From the NCBI GenBank assembly GCA_003116975.1, contig BGKB01000027.1, forward strand, positions 1 to 64,000: DNA of 64,000 bases, in the 5' to 3' direction. The position numbers and the translations under genes are program-made. Positions 11,725 through 22,832 of this stretch are shown here, piece by piece (within the stretch, counting starts at the first letter, position 1; every line of letters begins with the position of its first letter). The stretch is from Aurantiochytrium sp. KH105 (lineage: Eukaryota; Sar; Bigyra; Thraustochytrida; Thraustochytriidae). The notes under the pieces were generated by a model that made no database searches, was not told the DNA's origin, and saw nothing but the letters and a program-made list of their open reading frames with translations.

Positions 11725-14700
11725 GCAGCGGCAGTGGCAGCGGCAGTGGCAGCGGCAGCAACATTAGCAGCAGCAGCAGCAGCAGCAGCAGCGGCGGTGG
11801 TGGCAGCAACAGCAACAGCGGCAGCGGCAGCGGCAGCGGCAGCGGCAGTGGCAGCGGCAACGACAAGCCAGTGCAGAAGGCGGCTACGAGCAACGCGTCA
11901 ATGAGCCCTGCAGCGATGAGCTCAACAATGGATCCGGTCGAGAGTTGGGTAGTGGCAGGGCTCGTGAAACTGTCCACAGGATTGAGCGATTCTCCCGGAG
12001 GCGACCATCGGCCCACCGGAGGAAGCGGCGCAACGGCAGCCGACGTGGGCGAGAACGATGCGGCCTTGACAGCCGAGATCTTATCTCATACGGAAAAAGC
12101 GGAAAACCCTTTGCACAAGGACCTTCCAGCGTTGCCGGCCGGCAAAGTGCATGCATCCCCAGTCGCGGCGCGACCAGCTCCTCCACCCATAACGCCCGCT
12201 GTGCAGTCGCGTCATGTCATCAAAAAGACCGTGGCAAGGCGCCGTGCCTCGGTTACATCGGTAGGATCGATTGGGCTCGATGGCGAGGGGCGCCCCCTCA
12301 TGACGTCAAGCGGGCGCAGGAGGAAGCCAGCACGTATTTATGAGGCAGAACCAGCTTCGGTTCACAATCGAAGGCTCCGCGGTCTACCCACGTTACAATC
12401 CTCAACTCCACGAACGCACAAGTCTGCGCAGAAACGCAAGTTGAAATTGACATATAAGCCCATGGCTACCACCCCCTCTTGTTCAACATCATCATCATCA
12501 TCATCACTACCCGCGTCCCGGAAAGATACACTCAAGTTGCCCGAATCCTCTAGCAAGGCCTTTAATCGCGAAAGCCTTTCAACATCCTCTCTTGGTGATT
12601 TGCGCGCCAGCAGCAAGATCGGCGGCAGTGGGTCTGTCGCTGACAATCAAAATGCTTCTGTGCCTTGCGAGGTCGCAAAGAAGAACACTGGCGACGCAAT
12701 GAGGCCCAGCGCACAATCTGCGGAAAAGTTGGCCAGCAGCAAAGCCAGCGACAATAGGGCTGTCGCCAACCAGAAGGCCATCCAAGTGCCTAGCAAGACG
12801 AACCACGAGAAATTAGGCGATTCGGCGAGTGCCAAGGTTCATTCCGCGCAAAAGGCGCCCACCCTTGTGCGGGACAATCAACAAGACCTGGGCAACGCCG
12901 GCCTCAGGTGCGGAGGCAAAGAAAAGACGAAAGAGAGCGTCACAACTCGTGTGAGCACCGGGCCTCTTGATGCAGTGCGCACTGTCGCAGGTCGTGACGA
13001 GACCGACAACTTGGGACGCGGCACTAATGAGATTGCTGTTCGCGAGTCCAATGCAAAGAATGCTTCGAAATCACCTCAATTGCAAGAGACTGGCTCTGTT
13101 GCCATCGGAAACGCTGCAAAGGAACGCGATGTCTCCACCGCCGCGTCAATATTTCTGCCTTCAAAGACGCTCTGCGAGGATACGGATATGGTAAAGAGAG
13201 CTCTCGAGGTGTACAAGCTCTTGAAGAAGGAAGAGAAAAGTAAACGTAAGAAGCAACGGCGCAAGTCTAAGCATGAAAAGGTGGCTCAAGTAAACAAAGG
13301 GCGAAAAATGGACGAGACCCCTGGTAAGACCAACAAGGAGGACAAAATTGAGTCGCATGAGATGGAGAGCCAAACGAAGGACATGGAGAAGAAAAAGAAG
13401 ACCAAGACCAAGATCAAGTCCAAAAAGAAGCAAAGGGAAAAGCTCAAGACGCTGGTGATGATCATGAAGCTTTTGGCGTACAAACCTGTGCAAACATCAA
13501 AACTCGAGACTGCGCCCGTGGCCGCGGGCGCAAGTGGTTCACAAAAGAATGATGCGGCTGGAAGCGGCGCCAGTCGTCGCGTTGACGCGGCAGAACCCGC
13601 AGAACCCGCGCCTGATCGCGGGCCCGGAATGTCTCGAAGCAGACGCGCGATTAAGCCCGTATCGCACTTTGTGGCCGAATCTGCCAGTGACGACAACAAG
13701 AAGATCCTTCGTGAGACACAACAAGATCCAAACAAGAGAAAGTCCGTGTCATCGCGCAATTCGGGTAATACTCCAGTTTCAAAATCGAAGACAGTGTCTG
13801 GCAAGAGAAAACGAGCGCGTAGGGGCTCGCAGCCCGTCAGCCAGACGCCCAAGTCTTCTCGAAAACGCACTTTATTGAAGCACGAAGAGCGCACTATTCA
13901 CCATGCTGACGTCAAGCATGATGCAATGTCCAACAACAACAATAACAACAACAACAACAAGAGGTTAAAACCGAGCCACAGTAGCGGCGCGCCGGTGCAA
14001 AGTGAAACAAAATCATGCCACGCTGCCCTGGGTACTGTCGAGGGCAACCTCGACAAGAAGTCCAACGGCAAGGGCAGTCACGCTGGCGTCGAGGCTGTTG
14101 ATTATAAAGTCATCAACGCTGATGGTATCAAGGACGCTGTTCGTAGCGATCATGAACACAACCTGAAAAGAGTTAGCGGTCTCGAGGCAAACGATTGCGT
14201 GGCCAACGGACAAAACGGCGGCAGCGATGGTAAGATAAAGCGTGTGGTGAATGACACTTTTGAGAGCAGCAAGGGATCTGACAATCTTGCCATTGGCGCC
14301 GTCGCAAAAGCCAGCCTCGGTGATGAGGAAAGGTCCGGCACCGACAATGATAAGAGAAGCAGCGTGGACAAGGAAGAAAAAACCGTCGTCAGCACTGAAG
14401 AAAATGTTGATGTTGAAGCTGCAGCAAAGTCCGGCATTGATAGAAAAGAAAGTGTCGGGATTCGTGAGGAAGAAGACGCTGCCAATCACAACGAGGAAGA
14501 AGATGCTGCCAATAACATCGGAAAAGTAGACGCTGACAACAACAGCGACGATGGCAGTGAGGCCAAGGAACGTGATGAAGCGGACAAGGACAAGAACAGC
14601 GAGAAGAAATGTGACACAGCAAGCACTCACGAAGATCATAGCGACGACAACAAGAAAGGGAAAAGCGTCGTCGGCAACGGGAAGGAGGAATCTCGTGTCC

Positions 14701-15296
14701 AAGAATCAGAAAAAGCCAGTCATGACAAGAAAGACAAGGTCGGAGTCCACAAGGAAGAGGACGCTGCCAACGACAGCGATGGTAGCAGTGAGGCTAGGGA
14801 GAGTAATGAAACGGACAAAGATCAGAACCACAAGAGCAAGAAGAAGGATCGCACAAAAAGTACTCACGATGACAGCAGCGACGACAGTGACAGTGACAAT
14901 GACAAAGATAAACGCGACAGTGTCATCGACGCCAAGAATAGCCCCCCAAAGGGAAAGAAAATCGTGCTCACGGGCAATTGGATCGATTGTGACGATAGTA
15001 GTGACCTGAGTTCCGACGACGAGAAAAATTGCTCCGTATCTGGGTGTCAAGGCAAGACACAACTGGGCAGTCTTTGTTCTTTTCGCGCACGACTGAAGGA
15101 ATGCAGCATCCCAGGGTGCCGAATGAGACCACATCAAGGAAGCGCGCAATGTTATGTTCATACACGAAGTCAAAATCAGGGTCGCGATAGAGCGTTTGCT
15201 GCGGCTCGAGACTTTCGTGCGTCAAGTTCGTCGTCTCATCTCCCTCGCGAGAAGCTGACCATGAAAAAGCTTAAGTTGGCTCGCTACTTTTCTTGA
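11631..15296 (+). CDS. Large Ser/Lys-rich protein with C-terminal WRKY19-like zinc knuckles
   Basis: About 1221 residues starting at the first ATG in frame (11631). Residues about 18-80 are almost pure Ser/Gly from AGC/GGC repeats. The middle is highly charged and disordered, with Lys/Arg clusters (KSKRKKQRRKSK near 13230-13280, KKKKTKTKIKSKKKQR near 13390-13440) that look like nuclear localisation signals, an Asn run near 13930-13965 and long acidic Asp/Ser/Lys stretches. The C terminus carries two Cys modules, CSVSGC...C and CSIPGC...CYVH, near 15030-15155. The second fits C-x4-C-x10-C-x2-H, the pattern of WRKY19-like zinc fingers common in stramenopile nuclear proteins; in the first the final His is replaced by Arg. 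Two short basic motifs, RRRKPARIYE and RRAIKPVSHF, recur far apart. A nuclear, chromatin- or transcription-related role is inferred; the function is unknown. Confidence 0.8.
11682..11864 (+). repeat. AGC/GGC trinucleotide repeat (poly-Ser/Gly)
   Basis: Long run of AGC with interspersed GGC and AAC triplets, in frame and encoding Ser/Gly. It reads equally in other frames as poly-Ala or poly-Gln, so opposite-strand open frames here are artefacts. Confidence 0.95.
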
Positions 15297-15749
15297 CACT
15301 ACACGAATGCCCGTACTGCCTGCGCCAGCCTAGAACTACTTTACTGCTATAAGAAATATCCCCGCACTGCATGTAACCTTGCTGTCCAATCTTGCGTTCT
15401 GAATCAAAGTCTTTGGGAGTTGCTTGCACGGCAGCAGAACATGTGTGAAGAGCTCAAGGATTTTCTGATCGTCTCAATTTCTTTGCGGGTGCTTACAGAG
15501 TCCGTTCTGTTTTGTTTTCGCTTATATCGTATGTGCAACCTCGTTGATGGCGATGGCTTGTGTGCGCGCGTTGCGTGAGTTTGGGTGCGTAGCACTCTAT
15601 TTTCGCACCGGGTTTGCGCATTCTTTGGGATCGGTCTTTCAACACCACTCTCGCTTTCCACCAAGAATATTATATAAAGATTGCTTCCTACCCCTTCACC
15701 AAGCGTGGTCACGTACATCGAAATGGCCACCCACTGTAGACAGCTGGGT
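15297..15749. other. Intergenic before tRNA-Thr
   Basis: No gene seen; presumed 3' UTR of the zinc-knuckle protein gene and 5' flank of the tRNA. Confidence 0.5.
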
Positions 15750-15821
15750 GCTTTTGTAGCACAGTGGCAGTGCATTTGATTCGTAATCAAAAGGTCCCGG
15801 GTTCGATTCCCGGCGAAAGCT
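15750..15821 (+). tRNA. tRNA-Thr (anticodon CGT)
   Basis: Good cloverleaf. The acceptor GCTTTTG pairs with CGAAAGC (one U-G). The D arm is GCAC/GTGC. The anticodon stem TTTGA/TCAAA closes the loop TTCGTAA, anticodon CGT, reading ACG. The T arm CCGGG/CCCGG has loop TTCGATT. There is no intron and CCA is not encoded. A T7 run follows at 15829. Confidence 0.95.
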
Positions 15822-15828
15822 GTCTAAC

Positions 15829-15835
15829 TTTTTTT
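15829..15835 (+). terminator. Pol III T-run after tRNA-Thr
   Basis: Seven T residues start eight bases after the tRNA 3' end, followed by further T-rich sequence. Confidence 0.8.
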
Positions 15836-16781
15836 ATTTTATTCTTTTTTACTTTTCCCCACTGTCAGCATTTCTGCTGGCAGCAGCCAGAAGAAAGAAA
15901 AAATCTTTTCGCGATCATGCGCATCTTCGCTGCTCCCTGCACCTTGCATGATGTTGACGCTGCGCGCTTTTGCAGTTTCCCGCTCTCGTAGCTGGGCGCC
16001 TCCTACTCGATGTCCATCGCGTATACCCCATCGCGTATACCCCGTCGCGCACTGCCACGCTCCTAGCGCGCGCGTCTCATTTCGCTCGCAGTTCTCTGCC
16101 CGCTGCGGCAGCTGCTGCCCTTGGTGAAATCGCGGCAGCGGCGCGGGAAGAGAACCAGCTTCCCGTTTGCCGTCCTTGCCAATGGCACGCAAGCCTGCCC
16201 TCATCATCAATCATCAGACACACCAGACAACCCGGCGCAGCGCTGGCGGCGTCAACGAGAGAGCGCAAAGGGGACACGCAGCGGCGCGAGGGAGGGCGAG
16301 GATTCAGGGCGCTCCAATCACACGAGCCCCGCTGCGGCTGCGCCCTGCCTGCCCGATACAAGCGCGTGGCGTCGCCTCGATTCGCGTAGGCGGCCGCTAG
16401 GGAGGCCTAGCAGGCCGGCCGGCCTCGCTGGCGACAGCGACGGCGAACGGAGAAGACGCAGGCGCAGGCGCAGGCGCAATTCAAGCCAAGCCAGGCAAGC
16501 AAGGCGAGGCGAGGCGAGGCGAGGCGAGGCGAGGTAGGGTCGAATCGAACGGAGCAGCGGAGCGGCGGCGGCTTGCCTCGAGTCTTCTTCATCTCCCCTT
16601 CCTCGTGCTTTCTCATTGCCCGTGAGTCAGTCAGGCTTCGCCGTAGAGAGTAGGCAAGCGAGTCGTACTACTTAGGCCTACTAGGCTGCTAGAGCCGAGC
16701 AAGGTGCCGCTCGGTCGCTGCCTCGGGCGGCAGGAGAGGAGCAGGAGAGACGCAGAGAGCGAAAGAGCAGAGGGCTGCAAC
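15836..16781. other. Promoter/5' flank of the polyprenyl synthase gene
   Basis: No gene seen. It becomes very GC-rich and contains a GGCGA pentamer array at about 16503-16535, some 250 bp before the start codon. Open frames here are low-complexity. Confidence 0.5.
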
Positions 16782-18050
16782 ATGTGGCGGGTGACGCGAC
16801 CTGCGACGCTGAGGGCCGCCGCCGCGGCGGCCGGGTCCGCGGGGACGAGGGCGAGAGCCCATGGGCGGCGAGGGATGGCCTCGCTGCAGGAACACATGCT
16901 GCGACAGAGCGTCAAGAGCGTGCTGGCAGACTTGCAGCTCGACGAGCCGACGGCGTGGATGCCGCAACCCGACTTCAAGGACTGCGACACCCTCCGCCAG
17001 CGCCAAGACGCCCAGATCGCAGCAGATCTGCTCGCCAACGTCGAAAAGCTAGATCCCTTCGCTCTGGTCAAGGCGGATGTCAACGCGCTGAGCACAAACA
17101 TCAAAGACCTCCTCGGCAGCGACCACCCTGTGTTGGAGACCGTGGCACAATACTTTTTCAATCAAGAGGGCGGCAAAAAGGTGCGCCCCACGCTGGTTCT
17201 CCTCATGTCCAAGGCCCTCGAGGCGCATCTCGAGGCCGAGGGCTTTAAGCGCGCCCCCGAGGACGCCACCGCCCTTTATGCGCAGCAGGTGCGCCTGGCC
17301 GCCATTATTGAGCAAATCCACACGGCCTCGCTCTTGCACGACGACGTCATTGACGTCGCAGACACGCGCCGTGGCGTCAAGTCTGTCAACTCCATGTTTG
17401 GCAACAAGCTGGCCATTCTCGCCGGCGATTTCCTCCTCGCGCGCGCCTCCGTTTCGCTCGCGCGCCTGCGCAATGTCGAGGTGATTGAGATCATCTCTAC
17501 TGTCATTGAGCATCTGGTCAAGGGCGAGGTCATGCAAATGAAGCCTAGTCTCAAGGGTAGCGAGGCTTTTGAAATGTACTTGCGCAAAAACTATTACAAG
17601 ACGGGTAGTCTCATGGCCAATAGCATTCTCTCTTCGACGGTGCTCGCGGGTGCGCCCAAGAATCTTCAGCTTCTCGCTTTCGACTATGGCGAGAGCTGCG
17701 GCCATGCCTTTCAATTAATAGACGATGCGCTCGACTTTGAAGGCAGCCTTTCGACTCTGGGCAAGCCGGCGCTGGCTGACCTCAAACAAGGTCTCGCGAC
17801 GGCCCCCATTCTCATTGCCCAAGAGTCCCGTCCGGAGCTCCGCCCCATGATTGAGCGCAAGTTCTCTGCGCCCGAGGACGTGGACAACGCAGCGACGGCT
17901 GTGCATGCTTCGCAGGCTATTGTGCAGACACGCAAGCTTGCTGTGGCCTATGCAGAAAAGGCAGTTCGCGCAGCTCTCAAGTTGCATCCATCTCCGGCGC
18001 GCGACTCGCTCATTCACATGGCGATCAAGATCGTCGACCGGAGCTCATGA
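16782..18050 (+). CDS. COQ1: Long-chain trans-polyprenyl diphosphate synthase (ubiquinone side chain)
   Basis: Condenses isopentenyl diphosphate units to make the solanesyl- or decaprenyl-type side chain of ubiquinone, probably in mitochondria. 422 residues from the ATG at 16782. The first about 35 residues (MWRVTRPATLRAAAAAAG, then Arg-rich) form an amphipathic, acid-free mitochondrial presequence, which supports this start. Family signatures are the first aspartate motif DDVID at 187-191, preceded by IHTASLLH, the GGKKVRP substrate loop, and the second motif DDALD at 314-318. The residue five before the first aspartate motif is Ala; in this family a small residue there goes with long products. 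The gene converges on dihydrodipicolinate synthase, with about 700 bp between the stops. Confidence 0.93.
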   Translation: MWRVTRPATLRAAAAAAGSAGTRARAHGRRGMASLQEHMLRQSVKSVLADLQLDEPTAWMPQPDFKDCDTLRQRQDAQIAADLLANVEKLDPFALVKADVNALSTNIKDLLGSDHPVLETVAQYFFNQEGGKKVRPTLVLLMSKALEAHLEAEGFKRAPEDATALYAQQVRLAAIIEQIHTASLLHDDVIDVADTRRGVKSVNSMFGNKLAILAGDFLLARASVSLARLRNVEVIEIISTVIEHLVKGEVMQMKPSLKGSEAFEMYLRKNYYKTGSLMANSILSSTVLAGAPKNLQLLAFDYGESCGHAFQLIDDALDFEGSLSTLGKPALADLKQGLATAPILIAQESRPELRPMIERKFSAPEDVDNAATAVHASQAIVQTRKLAVAYAEKAVRAALKLHPSPARDSLIHMAIKIVDRSS

Positions 18051-18755
18051 ACCGTCTCGTTTCTCCCTCTTGCGCTCGACTTTTCCAACACACAAACGCG
18101 TAACAAGTACCAAACATTTTTTTTTCTTTTTCTTTCTTTCTTTCATGCGTTCATTCTCTTTCTCGGTTTGCAAGAAACGAAAAAAAGAAAAGACTGCGCA
18201 TGTGTCAACTTGCTTCTTTCAAGTGCACTCCTTGGCCAAACATCGATCGATTGGCAAACTTTGGGACGACCTTCGCAAGGTTCTTCTTTTCAACTCGTCC
18301 CGATGACAATGTCAAGGGTATGATCGTGCTCTTGGGTATACCAAAAGTGTAAAGAAAGACGATCAGCAAGTACGATCAAAGATATCGCATGAAGGCTGGA
18401 AGATCTCTATGTTGTTTGTTTGCTCGTCGTCGTCAACAGATTGTAACCCGCTGCCAATTTCAATCGCCGGGACCCACGCCAAAAGAAAAAAATAAGGGAG
18501 AAAAAGAGACAGGAGGATCAACCAACGAATCGTAGACATTTTATTTCGGAAAAGAAAAGAAAAAGAGCTTGATATGACGTTCGTCGTCATGAAAGCGAAC
18601 CATGCTCTCGGGGGTACCGCGCTCGCGCGAATACACCTCTCATCACCTGCACCTGCCTCGTCATACGAGCGCACCTTTGGGGGCGAATGAATCCATATAA
18701 AAGATAGAAGCAAAAGGTGATCGATCGGGTGATGATGGCAAAGGAATGATATAAA
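18051..18755. other. Convergent 3' intergenic region
   Basis: No gene seen. The region holds the 3' UTRs of two converging genes, is T-rich just after 18110 and AT-richer than the surroundings. Confidence 0.5.
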
Positions 18756-19673
18756 TTACTGTTTGGCCTTCTTGGCGCCGTTGGGGCTGCTGGCCAGACC
18801 GGCGGCCTCGCACATGGCCTCAACCTTGGCCTTGGACTCGGCAGCCAGAGGTGCGAGGGGAAGACGCACACTTGCGTCGCACATGCCGGCAAGAGACATG
18901 GCGTACTTGCAGGGAACCGGGTTGGTTTCGCAGAACATGCCCTTGAAGACAGGGAAGAGCTCAATGTGCTGCTTGGCGGCACCGGCAAAGTCGCCGTCCG
19001 CGGCGGCCTTGACCATGCTCACGACCTTCTCCGGGGCAAGGTTGCTGAGCACCGAGACGACGCCCTTGCCGCCCACAGACATGAGGGGAAGCGTGAGGGA
19101 ATCGTCGCCCGAGAGGACGGTAATGTCGCAGAGGCTGCGAATCTCGGAGGCCATGTCGAGCGAGCCGGTTGCCTCCTTAATTGCGCAAACGTTGTCGAGC
19201 TCCTTGTACATGCGCGCGACGGTGGCCGCGGTGAGGGCGATGCCCGTGCGGCCCGGGATGTTGTAGAGCACGATGGGGACGCCGACCTCGTTCACGGCCT
19301 TGACGTGCTGAAAGAGACCCTCCTGGCTCGGCTTGCTGTAGTAGGGGTTCACGATGAGGACGGCGTCCACGCCGGCCTCCTTGGCCTTCTTGGTGGCCGC
19401 CACGGTGCCCTCGGTGTTGTTCGAGCCGGTACCGGCGATGACGAGGCACTTGCCGGCGCACTTCTCGACGCACATGGCGATGATCTTCTCGCGCTCCTCG
19501 GCGGTCAGCGTCGGCGACTCGCCGGTCGTTCCGATGGGGACCACACCAGCGACACCGCCGGCGATCTGCGCGTCCAGGAGCTTCTCCAGCGCCTCATAGT
19601 CCACCTCCTTGCCGTCCGCCGAGAAGGGAGTCACGAGCGCCGGGAAGACGCCTGCCAGTTCGAGACGCGCCAT
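18756..19673 (-). CDS. dapA: Dihydrodipicolinate synthase (4-hydroxy-tetrahydrodipicolinate synthase)
   Basis: Condenses pyruvate with aspartate semialdehyde, the first committed step of lysine synthesis by the diaminopimelate route. From the ATG at 19673 the protein is 305 residues, the normal family length, and the (beta/alpha)8 signature is complete: GTTGES with T49/T50, Y112 (NPYYSKP), Y137 and R142 (LYNIPGRTG), Schiff-base lysine K166 (AIKEATG) and G189 (LSGDD). These match the E. coli residues T44, T45, Y107, Y133, R138, K161 and G186, which favours true DapA over sialate or KDG lyases. The open frame extends upstream through CAG and AGA repeats, but that part has no family similarity and is taken as 5' UTR. 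No organelle targeting signal is visible. The bacterial-like sequence hints at an old transfer or a plastid/bacterial origin (inference). Confidence 0.93.
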   Translation of the reverse strand: MARLELAGVFPALVTPFSADGKEVDYEALEKLLDAQIAGGVAGVVPIGTTGESPTLTAEEREKIIAMCVEKCAGKCLVIAGTGSNNTEGTVAATKKAKEAGVDAVLIVNPYYSKPSQEGLFQHVKAVNEVGVPIVLYNIPGRTGIALTAATVARMYKELDNVCAIKEATGSLDMASEIRSLCDITVLSGDDSLTLPLMSVGGKGVVSVLSNLAPEKVVSMVKAAADGDFAGAAKQHIELFPVFKGMFCETNPVPCKYAMSLAGMCDASVRLPLAPLAAESKAKVEAMCEAAGLASSPNGAKKAKQ

Positions 19674-19723
19674 TCTTCTTCTTCTTCTTCTTCTTTCTCT
19701 CGGCTTCTCTCTCGCAAGCGTAC

Positions 19724-19724
<1 letters not shown>

Positions 19725-19761
<37 letters not shown>

Positions 19762-19822
19762 GCTGCCGCTGCGTTACGCCTCTGCTGCTGCCGCTGCTGC
19801 TGCTGCTGCTGCTGCTGCTTCT
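19725..19822. repeat. CTG/CAG repeat in the dapA 5' flank
   Basis: Interrupted CTG triplet arrays about 50-150 bp upstream of the dapA start, preceded by TTC triplets at 19673-19695. Translated on the minus strand they give poly-Ser/poly-Gln tracts joined to the dapA frame. Confidence 0.9.
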
Positions 19823-21374
19823 TGCTATGCGCAATGACGGAAGCCTGGTTGCGATCTGCCCCCGGCCGCTTGCACCTGGCCTCCTCTGCGCCGCACGATC
19901 CTGCCCTTCGCGGCCATTCGGCGTCTTGCTGTATTTGGCCGCTAGCCAACCGTACGTACGCCAGGTAATAAGAATACTGCATCCCGCAGCGCAACGTTGC
20001 CGGCACCTTCCTTCGCCAACCTCGCCCATGTACGCCTCCATCCCCGTCTACGCCGCCCTGCTCCCGCTCACTACCCCGCGCGCCGCGCTCGCCACGTACC
20101 CCGCGCGCCGAGCCGCCTTCGCTCGCAACTACTCTTCTGGAACCTTCAGAAGATATTAGAACCTTGAGAACCTTTGAAGGATTTTCTCCACAGTGCGTGC
20201 GGTCGGAGCTGCTGCGCCACGCGCCCGCACGCTCCTACGAACATTCGGCCACAGCCGCCACTTCAAGTCCAGGTCCACGCGAAGGACGCAGGACTCCAGC
20301 CACAGCCACGAGGTTTCTGCGCCGTTGCGTTACTCGTGCTGCGCGCTGCTGCTGCTGCGGCTCAGGACGGACCTTGGACGACTGCCATGTGGCTGCCCTG
20401 GCTGCTGGCTGTGGACAGCGCGCATCATCTTCTCTTTTTCATTTTACAGTCTCCTATAAATGCACTGCACGAAGAATTCGGCACGACCTTGACGCCATCA
20501 AGCACGACCCCGCGATCATGAGACCACCCATCCATACACTCCACGCACGGCAGCGGATGATCCTACGCTCCGTCAGAACGCAGCGACCAGGCAGGCGAGC
20601 GACCTCTGCGCCGGCCGCGGCTTCCGCGTTCGTCGCGCTCCCAGTGCCGACCTCCCTCCCTCTCACCTGCCCGCCCAACCGACTGTCGCGCCGCCTCGCA
20701 ACGGCGCTTCCCCGTCCCTCCTCCCTGCCTGCCTGCCTGCCTGCGCGTCCCCGCCTCTCTCTCTCTCTCCCCGCGGTGCTGCTCTGCTCCGCCCCCCCCC
20801 CTCTGTCCCGCCCGCCGCCAGCCAGGTCGGAGTCGAGCGCCTCTCTTTCCCCAGTCCAGTCCAACCACCTCCGTGCCGCAAGGGACACTCGTGTCGCCGC
20901 GCTTCGTACCCTGTCAGCGCGCCTCGCCGCCGAGAGTGCGTGTGTATCGATAGGCTATCGTAGTGTCGCACTTGCGCACCGAGGTCAAACAGCCAGGCAG
21001 GCCCGGCAGCTCAGCGCGGTCCTCTGCGGCGCGACGCGAGATCGAGCGGCGGCGAGGCGGAGGCCGTCGCCACGCGCGGTCGTCCGCCCGCGCGCTGCAG
21101 CGGCCAGGTCTGCCCTGCCTCGCTGCGCGGCGCTGCGCGTCGCAGTGGTCGCTGTCGCGGCGAGCGAGCTCGCCGCGCTCGCTCCCTCCTTGTATCGGCC
21201 GCGCTAATGCAGCTGCGGGCGGCAGCTCCCACCCAGGCTGAACCGCGCCGATAGAGGTTAGCAGCGAGGAGGCCCGCCGCCCTTGACAGAGAGAGCCTTG
21301 CCCGCCCCGGCTGAGGGCAAACAAGGCGAGGCAGACAAACAGACCGCTAACGCGCCTCGGACTCGAGGCGAAAG

Positions 21375-21412
<38 letters not shown>

Positions 21413-21425
21413 CGAGAGCGAGAAG
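19823..21425. other. Divergent promoter region, very GC-rich
   Basis: No gene supported. The long plus-strand open frame at 20164-21207 is Arg/Ala/Ser/Pro low complexity without domains. A CAG array occupies about 21379-21410, directly before the start of the next gene. Confidence 0.5.
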
Positions 21426-22832
21426 ATGATGCACGCCGAGGACATGGCCGCCAAGGTCCATTACGATGAGCTTCCCCGGGCCGAGGAGGCCACCGAGGTC
21501 GCCGCCTCCAGCGCCAAGGGACGCCGGATCGCCCACTTTGTAAAGCTTGCCGTGGCGTTCATTGTCGCCTTCGGCATCTCCTCCGTCCTCTTGGAGGAGG
21601 GACATGGCCATGGCCAGCAGCACTTTCACGAACACGGCCAGCACATGGCCAACTTCGCTGCTCCCGAGGGCAGTGATGACTTTTCGGCAGGCGGTCCTCC
21701 TGGTCCGAAGCCTGGACCTCCCGGACCTCCTGGTCCTCCTGGCCCGCACGGACCTCCTGGTCCCAAGCCTGGACCTCCCGGACCTCCTGGTCCTAAGCCT
21801 GGACCTCCCGGACCCCCGGGCCCGCACGGCCCGCATGGCCCGCCTCCCTTCCCCAAGGGATGCTACCTGCCGCCCCCGCCCCCCAAGCACCACCACCACC
21901 ACCACCACAACAAGACGCACAATGGCACCAAGTTTGATCTTGTCGTCAAGGAATGTGCCGAAGACTTTGAGCAAGCCTGCGGCACCCCCGGTGGCAACCT
22001 TTCCTCTGTGCTCATGTACGAGGACTGCATTGCCAAGCACCACTACGCTTACAGCCATGAATGCCACAAGGCGCTCTTCATTGCCAAAATCGACATGAAG
22101 TTTTTCTTTCCTCCTTCGTTCCTCAACAAGACCCTCATGCACACCGCCTTCAAGGCCTGCAAGGACGACACCAAAAAGGTCTGCCCCAAGATGTTGGAGC
22201 ACCTCGAGCCCTTCAACATGTGCCAGCTTCAGGGCATTATGGATTGCCTCAAGGCATCCAACGAGACCTCCTCCGAGTGCAAGTCTTCCCTCGAGAGTTT
22301 CAAGGACCCCGGGGCCGTTCCTGACTTTGAGGCCGAAGAGCCCAAGGATGACATGGAGCAGCACGGCAGCCACGAAGACCAGGAAGAAGACTTCGACTTT
22401 TTCAGTCTTGCACGTGGTCAGCAGATGGAGAAGCCTGACTTCCACCACTACCACGGCGAACGTCAGGAGGGCGAGCGCCAGCATGGTGAGCGCCAAGAGG
22501 GCGAACGTCAGGAGGGCGAACGCCGGGACTTTAACGGCGAGCGCCAGCATGGTGAGCGCCAAGAATTCGGCCACTTCATGGGCGGTCGCCAGCAGCATGG
22601 CTTCAACCGTGCTGCGCTCTTCGTTCATGCCGTGATGCACATTTTTCTGACCTTTGTCATCTTCAAGTGCCTGCAAAAGTGCTGCCACGCTTGCGCCAAG
22701 ACACCTACCTACGAGCGCATTGCCACTCGCTTGGAGGAGAAGCTTGCCCGCAAGCAGCCCAAGGCTGACACCCTCCTTGAGGGCCAGAACGAGTCGGACC
22801 GCGAGATCGAGGCGGCCAAGCTCGTCGTGTAA
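21426..22832 (+). CDS. Two-span membrane protein: collagen-like Gly-Pro, poly-His and GLG1-like Cys-rich repeats
   Basis: 468 residues. A short cytosolic-type N terminus leads to a hydrophobic segment at about 37-57, then a His-rich stretch. Residues about 89-148 are Gly-Pro-X triplets of collagen type, interrupted three times by GPKP tetrads and including GPH triplets. A run of seven His lies at 155-161. Residues about 177-288 hold two Cys-rich modules ([10 protein letters not shown]...C...C and [10 protein letters not shown]...C...C...C) whose spacing resembles the Cys-rich repeat of Golgi protein GLG1. A Glu/Arg/Gln segment repeating GERQ(E/H) follows (about 344-382), then a second hydrophobic segment at about 396-415 and a Cys/Lys-rich tail. 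Asn-X-Ser/Thr sites occur between the two spans, consistent with a lumenal or extracellular middle. The function is unknown; metal binding or a matrix/Golgi role is inference. Confidence 0.85.
   Translation: MMHAEDMAAKVHYDELPRAEEATEVAASSAKGRRIAHFVKLAVAFIVAFGISSVLLEEGHGHGQQHFHEHGQHMANFAAPEGSDDFSAGGPPGPKPGPPGPPGPPGPHGPPGPKPGPPGPPGPKPGPPGPPGPHGPHGPPPFPKGCYLPPPPPKHHHHHHHNKTHNGTKFDLVVKECAEDFEQACGTPGGNLSSVLMYEDCIAKHHYAYSHECHKALFIAKIDMKFFFPPSFLNKTLMHTAFKACKDDTKKVCPKMLEHLEPFNMCQLQGIMDCLKASNETSSECKSSLESFKDPGAVPDFEAEEPKDDMEQHGSHEDQEEDFDFFSLARGQQMEKPDFHHYHGERQEGERQHGERQEGERQEGERRDFNGERQHGERQEFGHFMGGRQQHGFNRAALFVHAVMHIFLTFVIFKCLQKCCHACAKTPTYERIATRLEEKLARKQPKADTLLEGQNESDREIEAAKLVV

Noticed and set aside
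19631-20041. N-terminal poly-Gln/poly-Ser extension of dapA and other frames over the CAG tract
   Set aside because: Low-complexity translation of simple repeats upstream of the family-length start at 19673.
20164-21207. 347-residue plus-strand open frame
   Set aside because: Arg/Ala/Ser/Pro low complexity in very GC-rich DNA; no domain, and it lies in a divergent promoter region.
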